Assembly: GCF_001623405.1 (NCBI RefSeq)
Contig: NZ_LUHG01000087.1
Location: 1-64,000 of the forward strand
Source of the DNA: Hydrotalea flava
GTDB lineage: Bacteria > Bacteroidota > Bacteroidia > Chitinophagales > Chitinophagaceae
Direction: 5' to 3'
Length of the DNA stretch: 64,000 nt
A program made the position numbers and the translations under genes. The notes below the pieces were generated by a model. It was not told the DNA's origin. It searched no databases and saw only the letters and a list, made by a program, of their open reading frames with translations. Shown here one piece after another: positions 17,947 through 26,871 of the stretch (position 1 is the first letter of the stretch; each line of letters opens with the position of its first letter).

Positions 17947-18473
17947 TTGTTGTTAGATGATATGCTGTACAGCACATGTTCACTTAAATAATGGTGCAAG
18001 GGTAGGTTGGGGTGCCGAAAAATTCCCTCTTTCTGCATACCTAATTTCAACATTACTTTTTCGGATGCGCTGTTATGAATAGAGGTAAACGCATAAACTT
18101 TTTTCAGTTGTAGTTTTGTAAATGCTTCCAGTAAACACAGCTTTGTTGCTTCTGTTGTATAACCCTTCCCCCAAAATTGTTTTCTTAGTCGCCAGCCTAT
18201 TTCTACGCAGGGAGTAAAATATGCCTTATAGGAAGGAACCATTAATCCGCTAAAACCAATGAATGTTCCAGATGCTTTTTCTTGCACTGCATATAGGCCA
18301 AAACCATTTTGCTGAAAATGAAGTTGTATTCGTTGATATAAGGCCTTAGTTTGTTCTGCATTTAAAATATCGGGAAAATATTGCATCACATCCCTGTCTT
18401 CATTCATTTCAATGAATGCTTCCATATCATTATTCTTCCAATTGCGCAGTAGCAGTCGTGGAGTTGTTAACAT
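17943..18473 (-). CDS. GNAT family N-acetyltransferase (RimJ/RimL-like)
   Basis: About 176 residues from the ATG at 18473 (MLTTPRLLLRNW), the standard start of this subgroup; the open frame reaches 18578 but the extra 35 residues are unrelated. The acetyl-CoA site is visible as EIGWRLRKQFWGKGYTTEA, followed by KVYAFTSIHNSASEKVMLKLGM. RimJ-like enzymes acetylate protein N-termini or small amines; the substrate cannot be told. It is translationally coupled to the barrel protein downstream. Confidence 0.88.
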   Translation of the reverse strand: MLTTPRLLLRNWKNNDMEAFIEMNEDRDVMQYFPDILNAEQTKALYQRIQLHFQQNGFGLYAVQEKASGTFIGFSGLMVPSYKAYFTPCVEIGWRLRKQFWGKGYTTEATKLCLLEAFTKLQLKKVYAFTSIHNSASEKVMLKLGMQKEGIFRHPNLPLHHYLSEHVLYSISSNNK

Positions 18474-18578
18474 GCCAGTTAAAAATAGAAAAATTAATTG
18501 GAAATAACCTTTAAACAACCTATTTAACCAAACCCTATGCGCTAAATGTATATATAGTATTAACCTTACAAACCGCAA

Positions 18579-18610
18579 TAAAAAAGGTCGTCTTGAACTG
18601 ACAACCTTTT
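18579..18610 (-). terminator. Terminator downstream of tRNA-Asn
   Basis: On the minus strand, AAAAGGTTGTC pairs with GACGACCTTTTTT across a 7-nt loop; one U-G wobble forms only on this strand. It directly follows the tRNA-Asn gene and ends in a T run. Confidence 0.7.
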
Positions 18611-18615
18611 CTTCG

Positions 18616-18689
18616 CTCCCGAAACTGGACTTGAACCAGTGACCCTCTGATTAACAGTCAGATGCTCTAACCAACTGAGCTATTCGGGA
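18616..18689 (-). tRNA. tRNA-Asn (anticodon GTT)
   Basis: A full 74-nt cloverleaf: acceptor TCCCGAA/TTCGGGA, D arm GCTC-AGTTGGTTA-GAGC, anticodon stem TCTGA/TCAGA with loop CTGTTAA (anticodon GTT), T arm ACTGG-TTCAAGT-CCAGT and discriminator G. The CCA end is not encoded. A terminator follows at 18579-18610. Confidence 0.97.
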
Positions 18690-18775
18690 ATACCTTCCGC
18701 ATTCGCGGAGCGCAAAAATAGGGAAAAATGTATTTCAGCAAAATATCCTTTTAAAAATTATTCGTTTATTGTCGG

Positions 18776-19111
18776 TTACATTCCTATCCACAACTCAATC
18801 CCATCTGTTTTTACAGGATAGGTTTTTAAATAATACCCTTCTCCACTTATATTCCGGCCGGTTTCCATATTAAACTTATAATGATGTAATGGACAAGCAA
18901 TGCAACCGGAGGCATCTATATAACCACTGGCAAGTATGCCGCCTGCATGCGGACACTTTTTGGCAAATGCAAAATGCCTTCCGTTCCATTGTGCCAGTGT
19001 AATATTTTTGCCCCGCACCTCCACCGGCTTCAATGCATTTTTGCCGGGTTCAAAAAATTGGAGTATGGGACCTGCTAATATCCATTGAGGTTCTTTTTCG
19101 TGCCCCCACAT
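18776..19111 (-). CDS. Rieske-type 2Fe-2S ferredoxin-like protein
   Basis: 111 residues. The Rieske cluster ligands appear as CPHAGG and CPLHHYKF, at the usual spacing, with the loop GYIDASGCIACP between them. The protein is soluble with no signal and resembles NirD/biphenyl-dioxygenase-ferredoxin-type small Rieske proteins that shuttle electrons to oxygenases. The gene starts 3 nt after hflX and is probably co-transcribed with it, although no functional link is evident. Confidence 0.9.
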   Translation of the reverse strand: MWGHEKEPQWILAGPILQFFEPGKNALKPVEVRGKNITLAQWNGRHFAFAKKCPHAGGILASGYIDASGCIACPLHHYKFNMETGRNISGEGYYLKTYPVKTDGIELWIGM

Positions 19112-19114
19112 CTG

Positions 19115-20302
19115 CTAAAAATGAATGGTTTTATAGGGATATCTTACCCGGTACATTTGCCTTACTTTATCTAATATTTCTGTCCTCAGTTGCTCCACAT
19201 TCCTTTTTTCTAATGCTGCAATAAATACACAGTTGCCCTCGGTAAGGTGTTGCCATTTATCATACAGTTCGCGTAAAATATCTTCCTTTACTTCCGGTGC
19301 CAGCCATTCATCAAAATATTTAGATTCATACAAATCCATTTTATTAAAAATGGTGAGCATGGGTTTATCAAATGCTTTTAAATCCTGCAGGGTTTTTTGA
19401 ACAGTACCCATTTGTTCTTCAAAACCAGGGTGCGATATATCGACCACATGCAATAAAATATCGGCTTCCCGTACTTCATCTAATGTACTTTTAAAACTTT
19501 CTACCAAATGGTGAGGCAGCTTTCTGATAAAGCCCACAGTATCGCTTAACAAAAAAGGGGTATTTTCAAATACTACTTTACGGGTAGTGGTATCTAATGT
19601 GGCAAATAATTTATTTTCTGCAAATACCTCACTTTTACTTAACAGGTTCATGATGGTACTTTTGCCCACATTGGTATAGCCCACCAGAGAAACCCGAATC
19701 AGTTCACCTCTTTCTTTGCGTTGGGTAAAGGCTTGTTTATCTATTTCCTGCAATCTTTTACGCAGTAAAGCAATTTTATCTTTTACTATACGACGGTCGG
19801 TTTCTATTTCTGTTTCACCGGGGCCGCGTGTACCAATACCACCGCCCTGACGTTCTAAATGCTTCCACATACCTTTTAAGCGAGGTAATAAATATTGGTA
19901 TTGTGCCAGCTCTACCTGAACTTTGGCCTGGGCTGTTCTGGCCCTTCGGGCAAAAATGTCTAAAATTAAATCACTTCTGTCAATGGTTCGAATGCCGAGT
20001 GCATCTTCCATATTCGAAATTTGTGAGCCGCTGAGTTCATCATCTACAATGGCTAAATTTACCCCTTTCGACTGTACATAGGCTTTAATTTCTTCTAATT
20101 TTCCTTTTCCTAAAAAAGTGCGACTATCGGGATGCGGCAAGCGCTGCACAAAACGTTTTAAGGTAATGGCACCGGCTGTTTCGGCCAAAAAGGCCAACTC
20201 ATCTAAATATTCTTCTATTTGCTCGGGGGTATCTTCTTTGGTTACTAATCCAATTAACACCACTTTTTCTTCTGTGGCTATTTTCTGGTTCTTATCTATC
20301 AA
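19115..20302 (-). CDS. hflX: Ribosome-associated GTPase HflX
   Basis: 395 residues. The N-terminal HflX domain contains SRTFLGKGKLEEI and the linker GGGIGTRGPGETEIETDRR; the G domain has SLVGYTNVGKST (G1), DTVGFIRKLPH (G3) and IFNKMD (G4). HflX splits stalled or stressed ribosomes. The frame has no ATG near its 5' end and an upstream TAA, so a TTG at 20302 (MIDKNQKIATEEK) is the likely start, an uncommon codon. The Rieske gene follows after 3 nt. Confidence 0.93.
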   Translation of the reverse strand: MIDKNQKIATEEKVVLIGLVTKEDTPEQIEEYLDELAFLAETAGAITLKRFVQRLPHPDSRTFLGKGKLEEIKAYVQSKGVNLAIVDDELSGSQISNMEDALGIRTIDRSDLILDIFARRARTAQAKVQVELAQYQYLLPRLKGMWKHLERQGGGIGTRGPGETEIETDRRIVKDKIALLRKRLQEIDKQAFTQRKERGELIRVSLVGYTNVGKSTIMNLLSKSEVFAENKLFATLDTTTRKVVFENTPFLLSDTVGFIRKLPHHLVESFKSTLDEVREADILLHVVDISHPGFEEQMGTVQKTLQDLKAFDKPMLTIFNKMDLYESKYFDEWLAPEVKEDILRELYDKWQHLTEGNCVFIAALEKRNVEQLRTEILDKVRQMYRVRYPYKTIHF

Positions 20303-20410
20303 CGATACTTTGTTTTAGACAAAGGTATTGCAAATACCCTGCTTTACAAGAAAAGCTCCATCGAGGCCCTGAACCGGGATGGGGCTGATGATTGAAATAT
20401 ATAGCTTGTT

Positions 20411-21217
20411 TTACAATCCGCTAATTGTAAGTCCAATAGATAGTGTATTCATAACAGGACCTGCATTTTGTTTTAGCACACCCAGTACGGAATAGTCTAC
20501 ATTGAGTGAGATGTTCCCATATCCCGCTCGGGCCGTTGCTGCGAGAAAGGTACCGTTAAAGAATTTTTTATTGCTTTCTTTCTGCACATATTGGGTACCA
20601 TACAAACTATTGTTGTTAATATCTAACAGATTTTTCCCTTTAAAGTATGCTTTTAATAAAGTGCCCACTTTTACACCGGCAGCAAATTTCCAGGAATGTT
20701 GCGGATCGCCAGGGTTGGAATAATAACGCAACTCAATAGGTGCCTGTAAATAAATGGTCGTTACTTTCGATTTTTTAAACCGGGTGGTACTATCGAATGG
20801 TAGGGTTGGTCCGGGTGCCCACACTTTTACGTACCGGTGGTCAAAGAAAATATTGCTGGTACCCACGCCTAAGCCATACGCCACACTGAAACGCGGATCG
20901 GTTTTAAAGGGCTTGTTCAGCATTACATAAAAATTAAAATGGCGGCTAAACCCTTTGGTACCAATGGTATCGGGATTGGGGCGGCCGGTCCATGTATCGC
21001 TTCCAAACTGAATTAAAAAATGGTCTGATGGAACTTTGGTGAGGTCTACTTTACTCCAGTCTTTTTTTACTTTCGGCAGCACCAGCTTTTTTTCTTTAGG
21101 TGCTTTGTGGTGTGCAGTAGAATCTGTTTTGTCTTTTTTATGAAACAAGGTAGATAATTGCGCATGAGCCACGGCCATGGTACATACACTAAGCAGTAGT
21201 AGGATCGATTTTTTCAT
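20411..21217 (-). CDS. Outer-membrane beta-barrel protein (PorT-like) with signal peptide
   Basis: 268 residues. A Sec signal (MKKSILLLLSVCTMAVAHAQ) precedes a Lys-rich linker (about 25-60) and a barrel-like domain of alternating hydrophobic strands (HFLIQFGSDTW, HFNFYVMLNK, FSVAYGLGVGTSNIFF, GTFLAATARAGYGNISL). This layout is typical of the PorT/OprF-like barrels of Bacteroidota. A structural or transport role in the outer membrane is likely; nothing more specific can be read. Confidence 0.8.
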   Translation of the reverse strand: MKKSILLLLSVCTMAVAHAQLSTLFHKKDKTDSTAHHKAPKEKKLVLPKVKKDWSKVDLTKVPSDHFLIQFGSDTWTGRPNPDTIGTKGFSRHFNFYVMLNKPFKTDPRFSVAYGLGVGTSNIFFDHRYVKVWAPGPTLPFDSTTRFKKSKVTTIYLQAPIELRYYSNPGDPQHSWKFAAGVKVGTLLKAYFKGKNLLDINNNSLYGTQYVQKESNKKFFNGTFLAATARAGYGNISLNVDYSVLGVLKQNAGPVMNTLSIGLTISGL

Positions 21218-21408
21218 TATGTATAAATGCAGGTGGTTTAACCTTTTTTTTAGAATGGAACAAAAATAACAGAATTGCAGCCACCAAAAGGGTTAAAAAT
21301 TAGCAAAAGCTTAGAAATAGTGAAAATTGTTGCATGAAAAGAAACCGGACAGAGCAGTTTCCATAAAATCTAATGATGAATAGAAGGTATTACTATTTTG
21401 AATCGTAT

Positions 21409-21438
21409 TTGGAAAATAGTGGGATTTGGTTATTTTTG
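21409..21438 (+). promoter_or_regulatory. Bacteroidota-type promoter of the CAT tRNA
   Basis: TTG at 21409-21411, 19 nt spacer, then TATTTTTG at 21431-21438, matching the TTG/TAnnTTTG consensus of the Bacteroidota primary sigma factor. The tRNA begins 22 nt further on. Confidence 0.65.
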
Positions 21439-21460
21439 CGCCTCTTGAGCCCAAAGCTCA

Positions 21461-21534
21461 GGGCCTATAGCTCAGCTGGTTAGAGCACCTGACTCATAAT
21501 CAGGGGGTCCCTGGTTCAAGCCCAGGTGGGCCCA
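21461..21534 (+). tRNA. tRNA with anticodon CAT, probably tRNA-Ile2 (lysidine type) rather than elongator Met
   Basis: A 74-nt cloverleaf: acceptor GGGCCTA/TGGGCCC, D arm GCTC-AGCTGGTTA-GAGC, anticodon stem CCTGA/TCAGG with loop CTCATAA, T arm CCTGG-TTCAAGC-CCAGG, discriminator A, no CCA. The stem pairs C4-G69 and C5-G68 are the positions read by TilS in E. coli tRNA-Ile2, while elongator tRNA-Met differs there. I therefore favour Ile2, with Met still possible. Confidence 0.93.
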
Positions 21535-21545
21535 CATTGAAAAGT

Positions 21546-21585
21546 AACCACTTATGTCTCCAATGATATAAGTGGTTTTTCTTTT
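21546..21585 (+). terminator. Rho-independent terminator after the CAT tRNA
   Basis: A perfect 10-bp inverted repeat AACCACTTAT / ATAAGTGGTT (21546-21555 and 21568-21577) followed by TTTCTTTT. Confidence 0.85.
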
Positions 21586-21738
21586 ACGCCAGGTGCAAGC
21601 CGGGTTTTGTTTTTTTGTTCAATACAATTGAGTTGAAAATTGTACATTTCCCAACAAAGGCTTTTTTGTGGAGCCTTTCGTTTACAACCTGCCCTTTTTG
21701 CCACTTTTCAACCATACTGTTTTTGGGGGAGCTTACAG

Positions 21739-22015
21739 TTAATGATTTTTTTTTAAAAGTTCATCTTTAAATTCTATCTCTAAGGCCTGCTTAGCTATAA
21801 TCCTTTTTAAACGCTCATTCTCCTGTTCTAATCCACGAACAGTAGGATCAACGGTTTTATACCGGGGCTTTAATCCATTCATGCCTTCGCCATTTATGAA
21901 AAAGCAATTGAGATAAATTGTACTTGCGTAGCCTTTCTTGCAACCCATTCATCTCTACTTCCTGGATGATTTGCAACTTCTGTGCTTCACTCCATTTTCT
22001 TTTGGTGGTACTCAT
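21739..22015 (-). pseudogene. IS3-family transposase orfA remnant, frameshifted; orfB absent
   Basis: The ATG at 22015 opens MSTTKRKWSEAQKLQIIQE, an IS3 OrfA helix-turn-helix start, which reads to LFHKWRR and then goes out of frame. The rest of OrfA continues in another frame (GLKPRYKTVDPTVRGLEQEN, ending in the leucine-zipper-like part KRIIAKQALEIEFKDELLKK). No orfB follows before the tRNA. Sequences resembling IS3 terminal repeats (TGTA....CCCCC.AAAA on the minus strand) lie at 22071-22092 and 21717-21737, both in the same orientation, so the element is incomplete. Confidence 0.78.
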
Positions 22016-22092
22016 ATTTTTTAAATTTAGTGACTTTTTAATCAGTCAATCTATTTCTATAAATATCTCCAGCCTTTTAGGGGGCTAATACA

Positions 22093-22874
22093 CAAATAGA
22101 ATACATTATAATTAATTTTAAATTTTACAATTCAGAATGCCCAGATTTCGAAATTGAAATGAATGACATTTCAATTGGAGTAGAAGTAACAAAATACTTT
22201 AGTGATTTTAAAAAGAATGGATCTGAGAAACAAAAGAATTTTTCAAATTGGATAAAAGAAGCTAAGTGTTTTCGAGAGATTCTAAAACAGAAAGATCAAA
22301 AATACCTAAATTGTTAAGGTACCTTTCATTTTATAAATCCTAAATGCAATTTCAAAAAGGAAATATTAAAAAATCAGAAACTTTTTGACGAACTTTTATC
22401 ATTAATTGATGAAACAATCAAAAATAAAAAGATAAACTGGCTATATAAAATTGAAAGAAATAAGTTTCCTACATTAGGAGAAAAATTTGAAAAATTTTTT
22501 TTGAGTTATACTGCAAATGACACTTTAGTATGGTGGAGTTCACAGCTTCAATCGGGTGAAGTTATATTTAGCGCTGAAGAACCTATAAAAAAAATAGTTG
22601 CTGAAAAAAATTTAAAAGCTAAGAAATATCGAAATGACTATAACCAAAAATGGCTATTGATTTATGCGGATGATTAAGTTTATCAGATATATTTGTAATC
22701 CCGGATTTAAATGTTACTAAAATAAAGAGACTTGGGAAGGAGATATATTTTGAACTTATTAGTGAACCGAATGGTAACTTTATAACATCTGATAATAAAT
22801 TTAATGTAGAAATCTATTCTGACTACTTTACTCATATTTTTATTTGGGACAAGTTTTTTGAAAATTTTTTATGA
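22093..22874 (+). pseudogene. Truncated and decayed gene, possible nuclease-like protein
   Basis: A single ancestral frame can be followed: it starts without a start codon right beside the IS-like end, reads CPDFEIEMNDISIGVEVTKY, hits a TAA at 22315-22317, continues in the same frame (FHFINPKCNFKKEIL, later TLVWWSSQLQSGEVIFSAEE, KWLLIYADD) to a stop at about 22675, and then one frameshift leads to SDIFVIPDLNVTKIKRLG and an end at 22874. The early PDF...GVEVT pattern recalls some PD-(D/E)xK-like proteins, but that is a weak hint. The base composition is more AT-rich than the neighbours. Probably a foreign gene cut by the IS insertion. Confidence 0.55.
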
Positions 22875-23048
22875 TATATCCCTATCATAAAAAAATTTTT
22901 GATGTTGCTGAAGGTAAAATTTGGGTAAACCATTTGCCATTAAAAACGACTTAAATAAGTGGTCTCTATGCTCTAAAAAAACCACCAACCATTTTTCAGT
23001 ACATTACCTAAAAAATGGATGCGGGTTTTACAACAATATTCAAAAGCA

Positions 23049-24785
23049 TTAACGGTTCATGCTGGCTAAAAACTCTTCATTGTTTTTGGTGCCGCGCATT
23101 CTTTTTAATAATTCCGTCATGGCTTCTTCGGTATTCATATCATTCAGGAATAGGCGAAGAATGTTCATCCGTTGCAAGGTTTCTTTATCCAACAGCAAAT
23201 CATCGCGGCGGGTGGAAGAACCCACCAAATCAATTGCCGGGTAAATACGACGGTTGGCTAATTTGCGATCTAATACCAATTCCATATTACCGGTTCCTTT
23301 AAATTCTTCAAAAATTACTTCATCCATTTTGCTGCCAGTATCAATTAAAGCGGTTGCCAGAATAGTGAGTGAACCACCATGTTCAATTTTACGGGCTGCA
23401 CCAAAAAATTGTTTGGGTTTTTGCATGGCATTGGCTTCCACACCACCACTCAATACTTTACCGCTGGAAGGTGCAACGGTATTGTGTGCCCTTGCCAAAC
23501 GGGTAATACTATCCAACAAAATCACTACATCATGGCCACATTCCACCAATCGTTTTGCTTTTTGAAGGGCAATGGTAGAAACTTTTACATGTTTTTCTGC
23601 AGGTTCATCAAATGTTGAGGCAATTACTTCTGCCCGCACACTGCGTTCCATATCGGTAACCTCTTCAGGCCTTTCATCAATTAAAACCACCATTAAATAG
23701 CATTCCGGATGGTTGGCGGCTATGGCATTGGCCACGGCCTTTAACAACATGGTTTTACCCACTTTAGGTTGTGCCACAATTAAACCACGCTGGCCTTTAC
23801 CAATGGGCGTAAATAAATCCATGATGCGGGTGCTGTAATCGTTGGCAGAAGTAAATAAGTTTAATTTTTCGAAAGGGAATAAAGGGGTAAGATAATCAAA
23901 AGGCACACGGTCTCTTACTTCGTCAGGACGCTTGCCGTTAATGGCATCTACTTTCAATAGTGCAAAATACTTCTCTCCTTCTTTAGGCGGACGAACGGAA
24001 CCGGAAACCGTATCGCCGGTTTTTAAACCAAATAATTTTATTTGAGAAGGAGAAACATACACATCATCGGGTGAGCTGAGGTAATTATAATCGCTGCTTC
24101 TCAAAAAGCCATAGCCGTCGGGCATCATTTCTAATACGCCTTCTCCACCAATTACACCATCAAACTCAATATTAAAGACCTGCTGACGCTGATGTGGTCG
24201 CTGATGTGGTACCGAAGGTTCGGTTTGCGGATTTTGATTTTCTTCCGAATTTTCTTTTGCTTCTTCACTGCTTTCTGTTCTGGCAGTATTGTCGTTGGTA
24301 TTTTTTGGAGCCGGGTGATGGTGTTCCCTTGCTGCTTTTTTCTCTCTTGCTGCTTTTTCTTCAGTAGCCTGCAACATTTGTTGTGCCAATAAAGCGGTCT
24401 TCTCGTCTAAGCTGCCGGGTTCCTGTACTTTTTCAACAAGTGCTTCTTCCGTTTTTTTGGATTTGCGATGACGCATAATGGGCCTGTTACTGCCTGCATT
24501 GTCTGTTTCTGTTTCTTCAGTTTCGGGTTCATCCTGCATTACAATGGCTTCTTCAGTAGTATTGCCGGTGGTGGCTTTTACAGTTGCAGCTTTTTTGGGT
24601 TTGCCGGTTGATTTTTTTGCAACCTTTTTATCTTGTTTTTCACTCGCTTCCACAGCCTGATTGTCCAGAATCTTATAAATCAAATCCTGTTTATCTAATT
24701 TTTTGGCGTTGGTAATTTTTAAATTTTCGGCAATGTCCAGTAGTTCTGGAACCAGCATGTCGTTCAGTTGTAGGATGTCGTACAT
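23049..24785 (-). CDS. rho: Transcription termination factor Rho
   Basis: 578 residues, longer than the roughly 420 of E. coli Rho. Residues 1-45 are the Rho N-terminal helical domain ([18 protein letters not shown]). Residues about 50-195 are a low-complexity, charged insertion rich in Lys, Glu, Ala and His. The RNA-binding cold-shock-like domain follows ([20 protein letters not shown]), then the RecA-like ATPase with Walker [27 protein letters not shown], the Walker [14 protein letters not shown] and the Q/R loops. It is a ring hexamer that ends untranslated transcripts. It is divergent from asnS. Confidence 0.96.
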   Translation of the reverse strand: MYDILQLNDMLVPELLDIAENLKITNAKKLDKQDLIYKILDNQAVEASEKQDKKVAKKSTGKPKKAATVKATTGNTTEEAIVMQDEPETEETETDNAGSNRPIMRHRKSKKTEEALVEKVQEPGSLDEKTALLAQQMLQATEEKAAREKKAAREHHHPAPKNTNDNTARTESSEEAKENSEENQNPQTEPSVPHQRPHQRQQVFNIEFDGVIGGEGVLEMMPDGYGFLRSSDYNYLSSPDDVYVSPSQIKLFGLKTGDTVSGSVRPPKEGEKYFALLKVDAINGKRPDEVRDRVPFDYLTPLFPFEKLNLFTSANDYSTRIMDLFTPIGKGQRGLIVAQPKVGKTMLLKAVANAIAANHPECYLMVVLIDERPEEVTDMERSVRAEVIASTFDEPAEKHVKVSTIALQKAKRLVECGHDVVILLDSITRLARAHNTVAPSSGKVLSGGVEANAMQKPKQFFGAARKIEHGGSLTILATALIDTGSKMDEVIFEEFKGTGNMELVLDRKLANRRIYPAIDLVGSSTRRDDLLLDKETLQRMNILRLFLNDMNTEEAMTELLKRMRGTKNNEEFLASMNR

Positions 24786-25054
24786 AGAATGTGTTAAATA
24801 GAAAAATTTTCTTTAGCGTTCTCGATGTGTTTTCAATAATGCAATTGAGACTTGAAAATGATTGGTATTTGCGGAAAAGAGGTAAACTGATATGTCTGCG
24901 GGATTGGCGTTCGTGTCAAACCAGTTTGTTTCCGCTGCAATGTTACTGTAAAATGTTCAAAATAAAGAAATATTTCTTTGAAACAGGTATAAAAATAGTG
25001 AATTATCATGAAAAGCAGGCAGGATTTTGTTTGAAATTGCAGGTGTAAAGCCAT
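24786..25054. other. Intergenic region between divergent rho and asnS
   Basis: About 340 bp separate rho from the chosen asnS start. Apart from the asnS promoter at 25055-25083, I see no RNA gene and no credible ORF; a minus-strand frame at 24833-25123 reads as unstructured sequence. It may hold the rho promoter and leader. Confidence 0.5.
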
Positions 25055-25083
25055 TTGCATTGCCATGAATGGCTGTATCTTTG
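25055..25083 (+). promoter_or_regulatory. Promoter of asnS
   Basis: TTG at 25055-25057, 18-nt spacer, TATCTTTG at 25076-25083: the Bacteroidota consensus. It places transcription start near 25090, which excludes the upstream in-frame ATG at 25065 and supports the asnS start at 25128. Confidence 0.65.
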
Positions 25084-25127
25084 CAGCCCTGTATTTTTCC
25101 GAATACGGATCATTTAAAAGCAACCAA

Positions 25128-26576
25128 ATGTTGAATCAACGCATTAAAATTAAGGCCTTATTGCAACAAGCGCCAATTGGTACCGAAGTAACTGTAATGG
25201 GTTGGGTACGTACTTTTAGAAATAACCAGTTTATTGCCTTAAATGATGGCAGTACCAATAATAATCTTCAGGTTGTTGTAAATCTTGGCATGTTGCCCGA
25301 ACAAACTTTAAAACGCATTACTACCGGGGCATCTTTAAAAGTACAGGGTACTATTGCAGCCAGTGTTGGTAAGGGACAGTCTATCGAACTTCCGGCTTCC
25401 TCAATTGAGATATTGGGTGATAGCGATCCGGAAAAATACCCGCTTCAACCCAAAAAACACAGTCTGGAATTTTTGAGAGAAATTGCACACCTGCGTTTTA
25501 GAACCAATACTTTTGGTGCTGTTTTCAGAATCAGACATTCACTTGCTTTTGCTGTACACCGTTTTTTTAATGAAAGAGGGTTTCTTTATTTACATACGCC
25601 CATTATTACTGCCAGCGATGCGGAAGGAGCCGGCGAAATGTTTCGTGTTACCACCTTGCCTTTTGATGGAACGCCCAGAAATGAAGACGGTACGGTAAAT
25701 TTTAAAGAAGACTTTTTTGGAAAATCTACCAATTTAACAGTAAGTGGGCAATTAGAAGGCGAGCTGGGTGCCATGGCCTTTAGTGAAATATATACATTCG
25801 GTCCCACTTTTAGAGCCGAAAACTCAAATACCACCCGCCATTTGGCTGAGTTTTGGATGATTGAGCCGGAAATGGCTTTTTATGATTTAGAAGACAATAT
25901 GAACCTGGCCGAATCATTTATTCAATACCTGATTCGTTACGTAATGGAGCACAATAGTGATGATGTGCAGTTTTTAGACCAGCGCCTGGCAGAAGAAGAA
26001 AAACAAAAACCTGCCAATGAAAGAAGTGAACTGGGGTTATTGGATAAATTGAATTTTGTTGTGAATAACCAGTTTGAAAGAATTACCTATACAGAAGCCA
26101 TTCAAATATTATTAGACAGCCCTGCCTATAAGAAAAAGAAATTTAAATATGAAGTAAGCTGGGGGATAGATATGCAAAGCGAGCATGAACGGTATTTGGT
26201 AGAAAAACATTTTAAGAAACCGGTGATTGTTACTGGGTACCCCGCCGCCATTAAAGCTTTTTATATGCGGATGAATGATGGATGCGAACCGGGTAAGGAA
26301 ACCGTTGCCGCCATGGATATTTTAGCACCGGGTATTGGTGAAATTGTTGGCGGTTCACAAAGAGAGGAGCGTTTGGAAGTTTTGCAAAAAAGAATGGAAT
26401 CGATGCATATACCTATTGAAGAAATGAGCTGGTATTTAGATACCCGCCGCTTTGGAACGGTGCCACATGCCGGCTTTGGTTTGGGTTTTGAAAGAATGGT
26501 ACAATTTGTAACAGGAATGACGAATATTCGTGATGTAATTCCTTTTGCACGTACGCCCAAAAATTGCTCTTTTTAA
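25128..26576 (+). CDS. asnS: Asparagine--tRNA ligase
   Basis: A class IIb aminoacyl-tRNA synthetase of 482 residues from the ATG at 25128 ([13 protein letters not shown]). The N-terminal OB-fold anticodon domain includes [20 protein letters not shown]. Class II motif 2 is in [20 protein letters not shown] and motif 3 in [15 protein letters not shown]. The ATG at 25065 lies inside the promoter and would add 21 unrelated residues. The tRNA-Asn gene is about 6 kb away. Confidence 0.96.
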   Translation: MLNQRIKIKALLQQAPIGTEVTVMGWVRTFRNNQFIALNDGSTNNNLQVVVNLGMLPEQTLKRITTGASLKVQGTIAASVGKGQSIELPASSIEILGDSDPEKYPLQPKKHSLEFLREIAHLRFRTNTFGAVFRIRHSLAFAVHRFFNERGFLYLHTPIITASDAEGAGEMFRVTTLPFDGTPRNEDGTVNFKEDFFGKSTNLTVSGQLEGELGAMAFSEIYTFGPTFRAENSNTTRHLAEFWMIEPEMAFYDLEDNMNLAESFIQYLIRYVMEHNSDDVQFLDQRLAEEEKQKPANERSELGLLDKLNFVVNNQFERITYTEAIQILLDSPAYKKKKFKYEVSWGIDMQSEHERYLVEKHFKKPVIVTGYPAAIKAFYMRMNDGCEPGKETVAAMDILAPGIGEIVGGSQREERLEVLQKRMESMHIPIEEMSWYLDTRRFGTVPHAGFGLGFERMVQFVTGMTNIRDVIPFARTPKNCSF

Positions 26577-26647
26577 ATATAAATATGTTGCTTGCAGGTA
26601 GAATGTTTTGCTGCAAAAATAAAATTTAGAATAATTTTTAGGGAATC

Positions 26648-26680
26648 TTGTAATAAAATAATTGTACTTCCCTATATTTG
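26648..26680 (+). promoter_or_regulatory. Probable promoter of tRNA-Phe
   Basis: TATATTTG at 26673-26680 fits the TAnnTTTG -7 element 21 nt before the tRNA; the best TTG is at 26648-26650 with a 22-nt spacer, slightly long. Confidence 0.45.
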
Positions 26681-26701
26681 CTGCCCCGAAAGGGCAAGGA
26701 T

Positions 26702-26777
26702 GGTGCGGTAGCTCAGTCGGTAGAGCAAAGGACTGAAAATCCTTGTGTCGGCGGTTCGATCCCGCCCCACACCACCA
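26702..26777 (+). tRNA. tRNA-Phe (anticodon GAA)
   Basis: A 76-nt cloverleaf with encoded CCA: acceptor GGTGCGG/CCACACC, D arm GCTC-AGTCGGTA-GAGC, anticodon loop CTGAAAA (anticodon GAA) on stem AGGA/TCCT, T arm GGCGG-TTCGATC-CCGCC. The acceptor stem has one C-A mismatch at position 5-68 (26706 with 26769). Confidence 0.95.
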
Positions 26778-26812
26778 AAAAAGCTTCGAACGAACACTTC
26801 GAAGCTTTTTTT
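26778..26812 (+). terminator. Terminator after tRNA-Phe (symmetric)
   Basis: A perfect 13-bp inverted repeat AAAAAGCTTCGAA / TTCGAAGCTTTTT around a 7-nt loop, followed by Ts. The A/T tails on both sides allow termination in both directions, so it could also serve the minus-strand gene ending at 26872. Confidence 0.88.
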
Positions 26813-26871
26813 ATGTGTATTCAGATATCTTCATCGTGCAAATTTTCATAATGAAAATGCAAGAGGGATTT

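Noticed and set aside
22940-23010. Possible rho terminator hairpin (GTGGT / ACCAC)
   Set aside because: Only a 5-bp stem with a 17-nt loop and no good T run; too weak to list.
24833-25123. Minus-strand ORF of 96 residues between rho and asnS
   Set aside because: It crosses the asnS promoter and start region, and its composition looks like random AT-rich sequence.
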